A stretch of 64,000 bases of DNA from Vogesella sp. XCS3 (lineage in GTDB: Bacteria > Pseudomonadota > Gammaproteobacteria > Burkholderiales > Chromobacteriaceae), in the NCBI RefSeq assembly GCF_020616155.1, contig NZ_CP085530.1, positions 2,261,501-2,325,500 of the forward strand. The letters are read 5' to 3'. Below the pieces are notes generated by a model. It was given only the letters and a program-made list of their open reading frames with translations, made no database searches and was not told the origin of the DNA. Numbering within the stretch: the stretch's first letter is position 1; the number at the start of each line of letters is the position of its first letter. Positions 52,924 to 63,215 of this stretch are shown here, piece after piece. The position numbers were made by a program, and so were the translations under genes.

Positions 52924-54279
52924 TCAAGCCAGTACGCCAAGATAACGGCGCTCCCATGCGGTAATTTCGTTGTGGAAGCTGGCCAGCTCCACCTCTTTTA
53001 CCGCAGCGTAGGCCTGACTGAACTCGCGACCAAACAGGCGCGTAGCGGCTTCACCTTGCTGCATGCACGCCAATGCCGCATCCAGCGTGCGTGGCAGCGC
53101 CTCGCTACTATCAGGCTGCAAGAATACGTTGCCGCTCACCGCCGGCGTAGGCTGCAAGCCTTGCTCCATGCCCAGCAAACCCGCGCCCAGGCTAGCCGCT
53201 AGCGACAGATACGGGTTGGCATCGCAGCCTGGAAGCCGGTTTTCTACGCGACGGGCCTGCGGTGCAGACAGCGGTACCCGCAAGCCCACCGAGCGGTTAT
53301 CTACCCCCCAGCTCAGGTTCACCGGTGCGGCCAGGTTTTTGACAAAGCGCCGGTAGGAGTTGGGGCTGGGGCAATACAGCGGCATCAGCTCGGCCAGGTA
53401 GCGCTGCATGCCAGCGATAAAACCGTAAAACAGCTGGCTTTCGCTGCCATCGGGCTGGCTGAAAATATTGCGGCCGTCGCGGTCTACCACGCTTTGGTGC
53501 AGGTGCATGGAGCTGCCGGGCTCACCCGCCAGCGGCTTGGCCATGCACACCACATTCAGGCCGTGTTTGTTGCCGGTTTCTTTCAGCAGGGTCTTGAACA
53601 GGAAGGTCTGGTCGGCCAGCGCCAAGGCATCGCCATGCTTGAGATTGATCTCGAACTGGCTAGGCCCCATCTCGTGTACCCAGGTATCGGTAGCGATACC
53701 CAGCATCTCGCAGCCACGGTAGACATCGTCGAAGAAGGCTTCCAGATCATTGAGGGTGCTGAAGCTGAACGAGTCGAAGCCACGCTCGCGCCGGCCACTG
53801 CGCAAGGCCGGCGGCTGGAACGGCGCGTCGCTGTCCGGGTTAGCCGCAAACAGGTAGAACTCCAGCTCTGGTGCGACCACCGGTGTCCAGCCCCGTGCGG
53901 CGTAGCGCTGTAGTATTTGTTTCAACACCGTGCGCGGCGCCAGCGGAGACAAGCTGCCGTCGTGATCGACACAATCGCATAGCACCAAGGCCCGTGGCGT
54001 GGCCGCCCAGGGCAGCTGGCGCAGCGTGGCCATATCCGGCAGCAGCGTCACATCGGGGTCTTGCTCGCCGTAAAAGCGGTAATCGGGAAACTCGCCAACG
54101 CAGCTCTGGATAGCAACGGCACGCGCAATGCGCAGCTGCTGGCCATCGATAAAAGCTTGGCGTGGCAAGGTTTTACCGCGCGCAAAACCGGTTACGTCAG
54201 CAAACGCCAGCTCGACATCACGAACGCCCAGCTGGCTTAGCCATAGTGCCTGCTCGGGGTGTGGTACGGGGTGGGACAT
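52924..54279 (-). CDS. Glutamine synthetase-family ligase (gamma-glutamylpolyamine synthetase-like)
   Basis: 451-residue GS-fold enzyme. The catalytic domain shows VAPELEFYLF, the glutamate-binding EMGPSQFEINLKHGDAL, the ATP-site GSSMHLHQS, and the arginine-rich NRSVGLRVP ... RVENRLPGCDANPYLSLAA. The N-terminal domain (ELAFADVTGFARGKTLPRQAF) is typical of the PuuA-like branch, which gamma-glutamylates putrescine or other amines, rather than ammonia-assimilating GlnA. No puu partner genes flank it, so the amine substrate is open. Confidence 0.85.
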   Translation of the reverse strand: MSHPVPHPEQALWLSQLGVRDVELAFADVTGFARGKTLPRQAFIDGQQLRIARAVAIQSCVGEFPDYRFYGEQDPDVTLLPDMATLRQLPWAATPRALVLCDCVDHDGSLSPLAPRTVLKQILQRYAARGWTPVVAPELEFYLFAANPDSDAPFQPPALRSGRRERGFDSFSFSTLNDLEAFFDDVYRGCEMLGIATDTWVHEMGPSQFEINLKHGDALALADQTFLFKTLLKETGNKHGLNVVCMAKPLAGEPGSSMHLHQSVVDRDGRNIFSQPDGSESQLFYGFIAGMQRYLAELMPLYCPSPNSYRRFVKNLAAPVNLSWGVDNRSVGLRVPLSAPQARRVENRLPGCDANPYLSLAASLGAGLLGMEQGLQPTPAVSGNVFLQPDSSEALPRTLDAALACMQQGEAATRLFGREFSQAYAAVKEVELASFHNEITAWERRYLGVLA

Positions 54280-54471
54280 GCGGCATCTCTCCTGTTATGA
54301 GCCTGGCCAGGGTGGCTGGCAGGCATGCTATGCAAGGAGTATGCACGCGAACATTCCGCAATCAAGCACATGGTTCCGCAAGGCGGAACCGTTTAAAAAA
54401 TTAAGCCAAAAGGACAGCCTGATCAGACAGCGACGCCACAGTAAGCCATCCCCCGGCTACCACGCGTGCCA

Positions 54472-55689
54472 TTACTGCAAGGCAGAGCACTGGTTACGGC
54501 CCATGCGCTTGGACGCGTACATGGCCTGATCGGCACGGCGCAACCAGTCGTGCAATGTATCGCCCTGGCGCAGCTGGGTAATACCGAACGAGGCGGTGAC
54601 CGGCAAGCTCACGGGCTGCCGCAACAGCGGTTCTGCGGCCAACTGTTCACACAGCCGCCGTGCCAGCTGGGCGGCATCGTCCAGCCGCATACCCGGCAGC
54701 AGGATGATGAACTCTTCACCACCAAAGCGGGCAAGCAGGTCGTAGGGACGCAATTGCTGTTGCAAGCGCAGTGCCAGCGCCACCAATACAGCATCGCCGA
54801 TATCATGGCCGTGGCTGTCGTTGATTAGTTTGAAATGGTCGATATCCAGCATGATCAGGCTGCTGGGCTCTTGCTGTAGCGCCCATAAATCCAGCCTGTC
54901 ATTCAGCGCCGCAAGAGCCGCCCTGCGGTTGGGCAGCTGGGTCAGCTCGTCCTGGTGTGCCATGCTGCGTATGGTCTGTAGCGCTTGCTGCAGGCGTAAG
55001 TGTTCATCCTGCAAGGCAGCCAACGAGAGCTCGGCGCGCACATTGGCGTCCAGCAACTCCTCGGTGAGCAGCTGGGCCTGCAAAGCAGAGCGCACCCCCA
55101 GCACCAGCTGGCGGTTGACCACGCCGCTATATACGGTCAGAAAAAAAGCATACAAGGCGCCGGCAATCGCTACGTACAACTCCAGCGCCTGTGGATAAAG
55201 AAGGGCGTGCAACAGTACCGGCAGGTAAATACTCAGCAGAAACACCACTACCGAGGTCCAGAAAATGGAGTGCACCAGCACCACCATGGCACAAATGCCA
55301 CTGAGCACGATGTACAGCATCATGCCGAACACCGGGGTGGCAATCGGTAGCAGAAACCAGACGCTGATACCCCAGCCCAGGCCTAGCAGGCACTTGGTAA
55401 GCAGATACCTGCGTATCCAGCGCCGGCCATCAGCTGGCGGCTCGCCACGGAGCGCTTGCGGCAAGATCATCAACAGGCTGAGCACCACGATCAGGTTGAT
55501 GCAGGCAAACCAGACGTAGAGTGGCTGCAGATTATGCAGGTGCTCGGCATGCCCCAGATACAGCAGCAAACCGGCGGCTACCGGGGTGGACAGGCTGGCA
55601 ACAAAACTGCGCCGCGCTACCAGCCGGATACGCTCGTCGCGTACCTGCACCTCCAGCTGGCTGGTATTCATGCCTGCGTCGAGCTGCAT
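54472..55689 (-). CDS. Membrane-anchored diguanylate cyclase (GGDEF)
   Basis: 405 residues. The first 200 or so hold five or six membrane segments (MASE-like sensor). A coiled-coil linker (about 200-235) is followed by a GGDEF domain with active site RFGGEEF. The inhibitory I-site RPYD lies exactly five residues before it, so c-di-GMP feedback should operate. The start at the ATG giving MQLDAG follows AAGGGGAG. Confidence 0.93.
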   Translation of the reverse strand: MQLDAGMNTSQLEVQVRDERIRLVARRSFVASLSTPVAAGLLLYLGHAEHLHNLQPLYVWFACINLIVVLSLLMILPQALRGEPPADGRRWIRRYLLTKCLLGLGWGISVWFLLPIATPVFGMMLYIVLSGICAMVVLVHSIFWTSVVVFLLSIYLPVLLHALLYPQALELYVAIAGALYAFFLTVYSGVVNRQLVLGVRSALQAQLLTEELLDANVRAELSLAALQDEHLRLQQALQTIRSMAHQDELTQLPNRRAALAALNDRLDLWALQQEPSSLIMLDIDHFKLINDSHGHDIGDAVLVALALRLQQQLRPYDLLARFGGEEFIILLPGMRLDDAAQLARRLCEQLAAEPLLRQPVSLPVTASFGITQLRQGDTLHDWLRRADQAMYASKRMGRNQCSALQ

Positions 55690-55768
55690 ATGCTCCCCTT
55701 CCCTGTAATAAGGCGAGCTGGCCTATGCCAGCCCGCCTTGCTATAGGCACATCACCTGCAGAGGCTGG

Positions 55769-57028
55769 CTAGCTGCGTACCTGGCCATCACCCAGCACGA
55801 TCCACTTCTGGCTGGTGAGGCCGTGCAGCCCTACCGGGCCACGCGCGTGGATTTTGTCAGTGGAAATACCGATTTCGGCACCCAGCCCGTACTCGAAACC
55901 GTCGGCAAAGCGGGTACTGGCGTTGACCATCACGCTGGCCGAATCGACCTCGCGCAGGAACTGGCGCGAGCGGGCGTAATCGTCGGTAATGATGGCGTCG
56001 GTATGATGGCTACCATAGTGGTTGATGTGCTCGATGGCGTCGTCGATACCGCCCACGACCTTGATGGCCAGAATCGGCGCCAGATACTCGGTGCCCCAGT
56101 CATCCGCCGTCGCGGCTACCACCTTGTCACCCAGAATGCCGCGTGTGCGTTCGCAGCCGCGCAGCTCTACGCCTTTTTCCCAGTACGCTGCGGCCAACCT
56201 TGGCAGGATGAACTCGGCAAAGGCGGTATGCACCAGCAGGGTTTCCATGGTGTTGCAGGTGCCGTAGCGGTGGGTTTTGGCGTTCAGCGCGATATTGAAG
56301 GCTTTGTCCGGGTTGGCCGTGTCGTCGATATACACATGGCAGTTACCGTCCAGGTGCTTGATCACCGGCACGCGGGCATCACGGCTGATGCGCTCGATCA
56401 GGCCCTTGCCACCACGCGGCACAATCACATCGACAAACTCGGTCTGGGTAATCAGCTCGCCCACGGCGGCGCGGTCGGTGGTTTCCAGTACTTGCACCAC
56501 GTGCTGCGGCAAGCCGGCCACGCGCAGGCCCTCGTGCACACAGGCGGCAATCGCCTGGTTGCTGTGGAAGGCTTCCGAGCCGCCACGCAGGATCACCGCA
56601 TTGCCCGATTTCAGGCACAGGCCGGCGGCGTCGGCGGTGACATTGGGGCGCGCTTCGTAAATGATGCCGATCACGCCCAGCGGTACGCGCATCTTGCCCA
56701 GCTGTATGCCGGAAGGGCGGTAGCTGAACTCGCCCATTTCCCCCACCGGGTCGGGCAGCGCGGCAATCTGGCGCAGGCCTTCTGCCATGCCGTGAACGGT
56801 TTTTTCCGACAAGGTCAGGCGGTCGATCATGGCCTCTTCCAGGCCGTTTTTCCGCGCGGCCTCTAGGTCCAGCATATTGGCGGTTACCAAGCGCTCCAGA
56901 TCGCGCTCGATGGCATCGGCCATAGCGTGCAGTGCCTTGTTTTTCTGGTTGGTATCCGCGCGGGCTATGGCGCGGCTGGCCTTGCGGGCAGCCTGGCCAA
57001 CGACATTCATATAATGCTTAACGTCCAT
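55769..57028 (-). CDS. proA: Gamma-glutamyl phosphate reductase
   Basis: Second enzyme of proline synthesis, reducing gamma-glutamyl phosphate to glutamate semialdehyde. The 419-residue aldehyde-dehydrogenase-fold protein has [27 protein letters not shown], the catalytic Cys in YGTCNTMET and [25 protein letters not shown]. Normal family length. proB is about 39 kb away, so the pathway genes are not linked here. A repeat copy lies within at 56189. Confidence 0.96.
   Translation of the reverse strand: MDVKHYMNVVGQAARKASRAIARADTNQKNKALHAMADAIERDLERLVTANMLDLEAARKNGLEEAMIDRLTLSEKTVHGMAEGLRQIAALPDPVGEMGEFSYRPSGIQLGKMRVPLGVIGIIYEARPNVTADAAGLCLKSGNAVILRGGSEAFHSNQAIAACVHEGLRVAGLPQHVVQVLETTDRAAVGELITQTEFVDVIVPRGGKGLIERISRDARVPVIKHLDGNCHVYIDDTANPDKAFNIALNAKTHRYGTCNTMETLLVHTAFAEFILPRLAAAYWEKGVELRGCERTRGILGDKVVAATADDWGTEYLAPILAIKVVGGIDDAIEHINHYGSHHTDAIITDDYARSRQFLREVDSASVMVNASTRFADGFEYGLGAEIGISTDKIHARGPVGLHGLTSQKWIVLGDGQVRS
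56189..56201 (+). repeat. 13-base dispersed repeat, exact copy
   Basis: TGCGGCCAACCTT inside proA. Confidence 0.9.
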
Positions 57029-57293
57029 GGTCTTGTCCTGAAATACATGTGGTGTCCCTAGCTTTCAGAGTAATGCAAAGCAGGGGGATTCGGCCAGTGT
57101 TCATATCAAACCCGGGCCGCACTACCCGCCTGCCACTTTATGGCAAGCCTTGGTTTTATCGGTATTTATACAACGTTAGCCCATGCCCGGCGGGCAGATG
57201 GTGCACTGCAAGATTGACCACCGTAGTGCTTAGTCCTTACTTTGTCCGACAAGCAACCGCTTGACAGATGCGCAAGGCTTTCAGGAGACCGGC

Positions 57294-59192
57294 ATGACCT
57301 CGTACCAGGCGTTTTACCAGCAGTCCATCAACGAGCCCGAAACGTTCTGGGGAAGAGAAGCCGCGCGCATCCACTGGCACAAGCCATTCGACAAGGTACT
57401 GGCCTACGATAAGCCCCCGTTCAGGGAGTGGTTTGCCGGCGGCCTCACCAACCTCTGCTACAACGCGGTAGACCGCCACCTGGCCGAGCGCGCCGAGCAA
57501 ACCGCGCTGGCCTATGTCTCCAGCGAGACCGGCATCGAAACCGGCTACACCTTCCGCGAGCTGCACGCCGAAGTCGCCCGCTTTGCCGCCATCCTGCAGG
57601 CGCAAGGCGTGGCCAAAGGCGACCGCGTGCTGATTTACATGCCGATGATTCCGGAAGCCATTTTCGCCATGCTGGCCACCGTGCGGCTGGGCGCCGTGCA
57701 TTCGGTGGTATTCGGCGGCTTCGCCCCCGCCAGCCTGGCCACCCGCATCGAGGACGCCAGCCCGAAAGTGATGATCACGGCCGACGCCGGCATGCGCGGC
57801 GGCAAGGTCATCCCCTACAAACCGCTGGTAGACGAAGCGCTGGGCTACGCCGGCGCCAGTGCACCGGCCAAAGTGATTGTGGTGAACCGCGGCCTGGCCG
57901 AAGCCCCGATGATGAAACCGGGGCGCGACCTGGACTACGACAGCCTGCGCGAAGCGTACCTGCACGAGCGCGCCGAGGTGGAATGGGTCGAGTCCGGCCA
58001 CCCCAGCTACATCCTGTATACCTCTGGCACCACCGGCAAGCCCAAGGGTGTACAGCGCGATACCGGCGGCTACGCCGTGGCACTGGCCGCCAGTATGGAT
58101 TACATCTACGGCGGCAAGCCTGGCGAATGCTACTTTTCCACCTCCGACATCGGCTGGGTGGTAGGCCACTCCTATATCGTGTACGGGCCGCTGATCAACG
58201 GCATGACCACGCTGGTTTACGAGGGCCTGCCCATCCGCCCCGACGCCGGCATCTGGTGGCAGCTGGTAGAAAAATACCGCGTCAGCGTGATGTTCTCTGC
58301 CCCCACCGCCATCCGTGTGCTGAAGAAGCAAGACCCGGCGTGGCTGCACAAACACGACCTGTCCAGCCTGCGCGCCCTGTTCCTGGCCGGCGAGCCGCTG
58401 GACGAACCCACCGCCACCTGGATCGCCGGCGAGCTGGACATCCCGGTGCTGGACAACTACTGGCAAACCGAAACCGGCTGGCCGATGCTGACGCTGTGCA
58501 ACGGCGTGGAAAAGAAAGACGTGAAATTTGGCAGCCCCGGCCTGCCGGTATACGGCTTTAACGTGAAACTGTTCAACGAAAGCACCGGCCAGGAAGTCGG
58601 CCCGGGCGAGAAAGGCGTCATCGGCGTGATTCCGCCGCTGCCGCCAGGCTGTATGAGCACGGTATGGGGCCAGGACCAGCGCTTTGTCGATACCTACTTC
58701 AGCCTGTTCAAGGACAAACTGGTGTATTCCAGCTTTGACTGGGGCATCAAGGACGAGGACGGCTACTACACCATCCTTGGCCGCACCGACGATGTAATCA
58801 ACGTAGCCGGCCACCGCCTGGGTACCCGCGAGATCGAAGAGGCCGTCAGCAGCCACAGCGCCATTGCCGAGGTCGCGGTAGTGGGCGTGGAGGACAGCCT
58901 GAAAGGCCAGGTGCCCAAGGCGTTTGCGGTGGTGAAAAACCCGGCCGTACTGGACGACCCGGCCAGCCGTGCCGCACTGGAAAAAGAAGTGATCGCCCGC
59001 GTGGCGGCGCAGCTGGGTGCCATCGCCAACCCGGCACGGGTGTACTTTGTGAATCAGCTACCGAAAACCCGCTCTGGCAAGGTACTGCGCCGCTCCATCC
59101 AGGCGCTGGCCGAAGGCCGCGACCCGGGCGACCTCACCACACTGGACGACCCGGCCGGTATCGAGCAGATCCGCCAGATCATCCAGCAGTAA
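57294..59192 (+). CDS. prpE: Propionyl-CoA synthetase
   Basis: AMP-forming acyl-CoA synthetase of about 632 residues that activates propionate. The N-terminus (YQAFYQQSINEPETFWGREA, then FAGGLTNLCYNAVDRH), the P-loop YTSGTTGKPKGVQRD, the A8 motif GRTDDVINVAGHRLGTREIE and the acetylatable Lys in RSGKVLRR align with PrpE rather than Acs. The ATG follows AGGAG. No other prp gene is adjacent. It ends at a terminator. Confidence 0.94.
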   Translation: MTSYQAFYQQSINEPETFWGREAARIHWHKPFDKVLAYDKPPFREWFAGGLTNLCYNAVDRHLAERAEQTALAYVSSETGIETGYTFRELHAEVARFAAILQAQGVAKGDRVLIYMPMIPEAIFAMLATVRLGAVHSVVFGGFAPASLATRIEDASPKVMITADAGMRGGKVIPYKPLVDEALGYAGASAPAKVIVVNRGLAEAPMMKPGRDLDYDSLREAYLHERAEVEWVESGHPSYILYTSGTTGKPKGVQRDTGGYAVALAASMDYIYGGKPGECYFSTSDIGWVVGHSYIVYGPLINGMTTLVYEGLPIRPDAGIWWQLVEKYRVSVMFSAPTAIRVLKKQDPAWLHKHDLSSLRALFLAGEPLDEPTATWIAGELDIPVLDNYWQTETGWPMLTLCNGVEKKDVKFGSPGLPVYGFNVKLFNESTGQEVGPGEKGVIGVIPPLPPGCMSTVWGQDQRFVDTYFSLFKDKLVYSSFDWGIKDEDGYYTILGRTDDVINVAGHRLGTREIEEAVSSHSAIAEVAVVGVEDSLKGQVPKAFAVVKNPAVLDDPASRAALEKEVIARVAAQLGAIANPARVYFVNQLPKTRSGKVLRRSIQALAEGRDPGDLTTLDDPAGIEQIRQIIQQ

Positions 59193-59226
59193 TAGCAAGC
59201 GCGGCTGCGGCCGCCGGCTCCCTTTG

Positions 59227-59262
59227 GCTCCCCCTGTGTCGAGGCAGCGGGAGCCTTTTTTA
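59227..59262 (+). terminator. prpE terminator
   Basis: GGCTCCC (59227-59233) pairs with GGGAGCC (59250-59256) and is followed by TTTTTT. Confidence 0.85.
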
Positions 59263-59272
59263 CCGCCTGATA

Positions 59273-59306
59273 CGCAAACACCCGGCCGTGGCCGGGTGTT
59301 TGCGTG
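59273..59306 (-). terminator. Terminator of the chemoreceptor gene
   Basis: A 16-bp perfect stem, ACGCAAACACCCGGCC (59273-59288) with GGCCGGGTGTTTGCGT (59291-59306), around GT. Its T-rich tail is weak, but it sits just after the minus-strand gene's stop. Confidence 0.7.
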
Positions 59307-59323
59307 GCAAATACGCCCGCGCC

Positions 59324-60952
59324 TTACATCTTGAACGTAGCCACTACCGCGCCCAGATCCTGGGCGTGTACGCTCAGCTGACCTGCTGCCGTGGCGGTCT
59401 GGTCTACCGTGCCCTGGTTGGTTTCGGTCATGGCCGAGATCACCTCGGCACGCTGCGCGATATCGCGCACCGCCAGTTGCTGCTCGCCCAGCGCCAGCGC
59501 TACCGACTCGATATGGCGGCTGATGTTGGCCGCATTGTCGCGGATGCCTTCTATCGCTTCGCTGGCCTTACGGCTTTGCTCTACGCCGTCTTGCGTGGCG
59601 GTGACACTGCCCTGCATGGTGCCTACCACCTCATGCATGCCATGGCTGAGGTTATCGATCTGGCGGCTGATATCCACTGTGGCCTGGCTGGTGCGCTCGG
59701 CCAGCTTGCGTACTTCGTCGGCTACCACGGCAAAACCGCGGCCGCTTTCGCCGGCGCGCGCGGCTTCAATCGCCGCATTCAGTGCCAGCAGGTTGGTCTG
59801 GTCGGCAATGTCGTGAATGGTCTGGGTAATGCTGGCAATGGTGCGGGTTTGCGTACTCAAGCCATCCAGCGCTTCTGCGGCACCGGAAATATGGCCGGCA
59901 ATGCCGCGGATATCGTCGGCCGACTGGCGTATCAGGCCGGCGCACTCGCCCACAGCCTTATCGGCGTCATGCGCTTCCTGCTCTACGTAGCGGATCTGCT
60001 CGGCCAGCTGGCTGATGCTCTGCAGTACTTCTTCTACCGACACGGCAATCGCCCGCGATGCTTCACTTTGCGCATGCGAGGCATGCTGTACATCGCGCGC
60101 CGAGCGCGACAGATCGCCGGCATTGCCTTGCACCTGGCTAGCCAGGTCGCGGATGCGGCCGGTGATGTCTCGCAGCTTGTCCTGCATGTCCGATAGTGCA
60201 CCCATCAGGCTGTTTTCGCGCCCCGCCGGTACCCGCAGCACATGGCTCAGATCCCCTGCCGCGATATAGCGCGTCTGGCGCATGGCTTCTACCGGCTCGC
60301 CACCCAGGCTACGGAATACGCGGCGGTACTGCAGCACACCGCCTGCCGCTACCAGCAGAATCAGCACGCTGCCACTAAGCAGCAAACTGGTTTGGGCCGA
60401 GGCGATCTGCGCTTCACTATCGCTCACAACCTGCTGCACATTCTGTTCTACGCGCTGCTGCAGCGCTTCAAGCTTTTTGGTCAGCGCCTCGGCCCGCTCG
60501 TCAAAACCGGTGCCAGGCGCCTTCATCAAGGTGTTGCCAGCCTCGCGCCCCTGATTGATGTAGGCGTCGGCCATTTGCTGGCCTACCTGGTAAAAGGTAT
60601 CCAGTAGCTGCCGCGTCGCCTGGGCATCATCGCCATAAGCCGCATCCAGTTGCTTGAGCTCGTCCAGTTGCTTGACTGCAGCCTCGTAGTGCTCTTTAGC
60701 ATCGCCAAAACCATCGCGGTCGCCGGTAGCGCTGGCGTCGGTAAGAAACTGCTGGATCTGCACCACATGGAAGCGCAGGTCGCCCATGCGGTCGGCCAGG
60801 CCATCTGCCACCTGATGCTCGTAGCGGCTATTGGCCATGATTTTATTGAGGCCGATTGTCACGATGGCAGTCTGGGCAATGGCCAGCAATACGGTAACCA
60901 CGACAAAGCTGATCAGTAAGGGGCGTAATTTGCGGGAGGCAGGAATAGGCAT
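59324..60952 (-). CDS. Methyl-accepting chemotaxis protein
   Basis: 542-residue chemoreceptor from the ATG giving [10 protein letters not shown]. Membrane segments lie at about 10-33 and 185-207, flanking a four-helix periplasmic sensor (TarH/4HB-like). A HAMP segment ([14 protein letters not shown]) and the signalling tip [21 protein letters not shown] follow. There is no C-terminal CheR pentapeptide. The ligand is unknown. No che gene is adjacent. Confidence 0.93.
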   Translation of the reverse strand: MPIPASRKLRPLLISFVVVTVLLAIAQTAIVTIGLNKIMANSRYEHQVADGLADRMGDLRFHVVQIQQFLTDASATGDRDGFGDAKEHYEAAVKQLDELKQLDAAYGDDAQATRQLLDTFYQVGQQMADAYINQGREAGNTLMKAPGTGFDERAEALTKKLEALQQRVEQNVQQVVSDSEAQIASAQTSLLLSGSVLILLVAAGGVLQYRRVFRSLGGEPVEAMRQTRYIAAGDLSHVLRVPAGRENSLMGALSDMQDKLRDITGRIRDLASQVQGNAGDLSRSARDVQHASHAQSEASRAIAVSVEEVLQSISQLAEQIRYVEQEAHDADKAVGECAGLIRQSADDIRGIAGHISGAAEALDGLSTQTRTIASITQTIHDIADQTNLLALNAAIEAARAGESGRGFAVVADEVRKLAERTSQATVDISRQIDNLSHGMHEVVGTMQGSVTATQDGVEQSRKASEAIEGIRDNAANISRHIESVALALGEQQLAVRDIAQRAEVISAMTETNQGTVDQTATAAGQLSVHAQDLGAVVATFKM

Positions 60953-61060
60953 GGGCAAGGCTTGTATAAGAATTAACCCTGCCATTTTGGCGGCTTTTGC
61001 CTGGAAGCGCTCGTGCTATAAGGCGAGTATTTGATCTGCGGCCAGATTTTATAAAGAGCG

Positions 61061-61088
61061 GCCATGGTTGGCCGCGGCCAACCATGGC
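61061..61088. repeat. 28-bp perfect palindrome made of two repeat cores
   Basis: GCCATGGTTGGCCG (61061-61074) and CGGCCAACCATGGC (61075-61088) are exact reverse complements with no spacer. Each half carries the GGTTGGCCG core of the dispersed repeat. It lies upstream of the chemoreceptor and downstream of the DUF3422 gene. Confidence 0.9.
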
Positions 61089-61205
61089 GCAGCATAGGCA
61101 GACTCCACCCGCCACTGCACCATGGCCGGGTGGCTCGTGCCAAATATCTATAAAAATGCAACACGCCAATGGCAGCAGGCAGCCCACCTTGGCATCAGAG
61201 CCTGC

Positions 61206-62492
61206 CTAGCCGTGGTGCAATGTCTTTTTTACACGACGCATGCCCAGCCACACCAGCAAAGCCACCAGTGGAATGGCCAAACCGGTGAGCAGCTCGACAT
61301 CCAGATGCAAGCCTGTGGCCTTGCCCGCCTTGAAGAGGTAACCCAGCAAGCCCACTGCGTAGTAGGTCAGCACGCCAACCGACAAACCCTCTACCGTTTC
61401 CTGCAGCCTGAGTTGCAGCTCGGCACGGCGGTCCATGCTGGCCAGCAAGGCACGGTTTTGCGCCTCGTGCACCACTTCTACCCGGGTACGCAATAGCGCC
61501 GTGCTGCGCTGTAGCCGTGCCATCAGCCGCTCTTGCCGCTGTGCGGCGGTTTCACAGGTTTCCATAGCCGGGGCCAGGCGGCGCTCCATGAATTCGTAAA
61601 ACGGCTGCAGGCCGGATAGCCGCGTTTCGCGTAGCTCGGCAATGCGCCTGGCTACCAGCTTGTAGTACGCCCGCGCGGCGGCAAAGCGGTACTGGCTTTG
61701 CGCGATCAGCTGCTCGCCCTGGGCGGACAGGTCGGTAAGCTCGTCCAGCATGGCGGCGTCGTGCGCACTTTGTTCTGCCATATGCAGGGTGACGCTGCGC
61801 AGCCGGGTACCCAGGCGGTCCAGCTCGCGCATCTGGCGTTTGGCCTCGGGTAGCGCCAGCAGGGCCAGCAGGCGGTAGGTTTCCATTTCGAACAGGCGCT
61901 GCATCATGCGGCCAGACTGCGACGGGCCCATGGCGCGGTCGATCACCACGTAGCGGCTAAAGCCTTCTGCCAGCCGCGGGTCCGGGTGCAGACGCAGGTC
62001 GGTGTAGGCTACGCCGTTACCATCCCCGATTTCGGCACCGATCAGCTCCTGGCCGCCAAACCAGCGCTGGGCAATATCCGGTGCCGGTGCCTCTTGCGAC
62101 GCCGGCAGCAGCACGGCGTGCATGGCCACCATGACGGCGCCGGGCAAGCTGCCCAGCCAGTCTGCCGGCAAGCGGTCCAGCGCGGTGCGCTCGAACGGCT
62201 CGACAAAGTCGCCACCCAGCACAAAGGTGTAGCGGGCAAACTCGGTATGCAAGGCCCAGCGTATGGTGAGGTCACCGGCCACGCCGGTATAGTGCATCTG
62301 ACTATCGTCCGGCAGCGGCAGGCCCATGCGCTGCAGCAAATCCTGCAAGGCGCTGCGCTGCGGCGCTTCGGCTTCGTCGAAAAAAAGCGTCAGCGTGGTC
62401 AGCCGCGCCGGTGACGGTATGGCAATCGGCGGGCGCGCGTGCGCCTCGTCGTTCAGGCTGCGGCGAAGGGGGTGCGTATTGAGCGTGATCAT
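61206..62492 (-). CDS. DUF3422 family membrane-anchored protein
   Basis: 428-residue protein of the DUF3422 family: N-terminal ITLNTHPLRRSLNDEAHARPP, a long helical middle (about 195-360) and two C-terminal membrane segments (GVLTYYAVGLLGYLF and LLTGLAIPLVALLVWLGM) that anchor it. Function unknown. The ATG giving MITLNTHP is chosen; the longer frame includes non-coding sequence. Confidence 0.9.
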   Translation of the reverse strand: MITLNTHPLRRSLNDEAHARPPIAIPSPARLTTLTLFFDEAEAPQRSALQDLLQRMGLPLPDDSQMHYTGVAGDLTIRWALHTEFARYTFVLGGDFVEPFERTALDRLPADWLGSLPGAVMVAMHAVLLPASQEAPAPDIAQRWFGGQELIGAEIGDGNGVAYTDLRLHPDPRLAEGFSRYVVIDRAMGPSQSGRMMQRLFEMETYRLLALLALPEAKRQMRELDRLGTRLRSVTLHMAEQSAHDAAMLDELTDLSAQGEQLIAQSQYRFAAARAYYKLVARRIAELRETRLSGLQPFYEFMERRLAPAMETCETAAQRQERLMARLQRSTALLRTRVEVVHEAQNRALLASMDRRAELQLRLQETVEGLSVGVLTYYAVGLLGYLFKAGKATGLHLDVELLTGLAIPLVALLVWLGMRRVKKTLHHG

Positions 62493-62644
62493 CTGTTTGT
62501 GGAATCCCTGATTGCGAAGCTCTACGGCTTCTGCAAGGCAGCTTACCTGCTGCCACGCTGCCGGGCTAGCCAGGCCACACAATGCGGCACTGCCCGGGGC
62601 TATACCATGCAAGGATCACGCCAGGGTATGCGGCCAGGGGGCAG

Positions 62645-62657
62645 AAGGTTGGCCGCA
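62645..62657 (-). repeat. 13-base dispersed repeat, exact copy
   Basis: AAGGTTGGCCGCA on the plus strand, between the DciA-like gene stop and the DUF3422 gene. Confidence 0.9.
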
Positions 62658-62664
62658 ACAGAAA

Positions 62665-63105
62665 TCAGGAGGCTTTGTCGCTACCGCGATGGTGGCGCAG
62701 CAGCTTGCCCAGCGCTTCTTTCACCACCGGGTTGCGGATCTCGCCAGCCGCACGGGCAAAGGCGTCCAGCCCGGCATCCGACAGCTGGAACGATTTGCTG
62801 CGCACCGGTTTGGGCGGGGTGGGCAGTACCTTCACGCGCAGGGTCTGCACCGGGTAGCCCTGGCGGGTAAGCGGCGCTACCACGCTATTACCCAGCATGC
62901 GCAGGCGGGCCGCTACCGTACTGTTGTACGCATACACCACCAGCTCGCCATCGCGAAAGCACGCTACCTGGCAATGCTGGCCCAGCATACCGGGCAGCAG
63001 GCGCTTGAAGGCACGGTCTAGCTGCAAGATGGCTTGCGCGGCGGCGGTAAGGTCGGCCAGGCGCGCGTCGCGCTTGCTGAACTGGCTCAGTGGCTGGCTG
63101 CTCAT
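62665..63105 (-). CDS. DciA-like protein (DUF721)
   Basis: 146 residues from the ATG giving MSSQPLSQF. The DUF721/DciA pattern is visible (LDRAFKRLLPGMLGQHCQVACFRDGELVVYAYNSTVAARLRML), a KH-like fold used by DciA to load the replicative helicase in bacteria lacking DnaC/DnaI. In many proteobacteria the gene is near lpxC or secA; neither is in view. Assignment is by motif. Confidence 0.75.
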   Translation of the reverse strand: MSSQPLSQFSKRDARLADLTAAAQAILQLDRAFKRLLPGMLGQHCQVACFRDGELVVYAYNSTVAARLRMLGNSVVAPLTRQGYPVQTLRVKVLPTPPKPVRSKSFQLSDAGLDAFARAAGEIRNPVVKEALGKLLRHHRGSDKAS

Positions 63106-63172
63106 GGCAAAAGACAAAAAAGGAATGGACGCAGAGTGTAGCCCATCTGCCGGCGGGTGACGGCCGAAAAAA

Positions 63173-63196
63173 CAGCCAGCCCATACGGGCTGGCTG
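63173..63196 (-). terminator. Terminator of the PhoD-like gene
   Basis: CAGCCAGCCC pairs with GGGCTGGCTG around ATAC and is followed on the minus strand by TTTTTT. Confidence 0.9.
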
Positions 63197-63215
63197 CAGG
63201 CGCATGGCTACTGGC

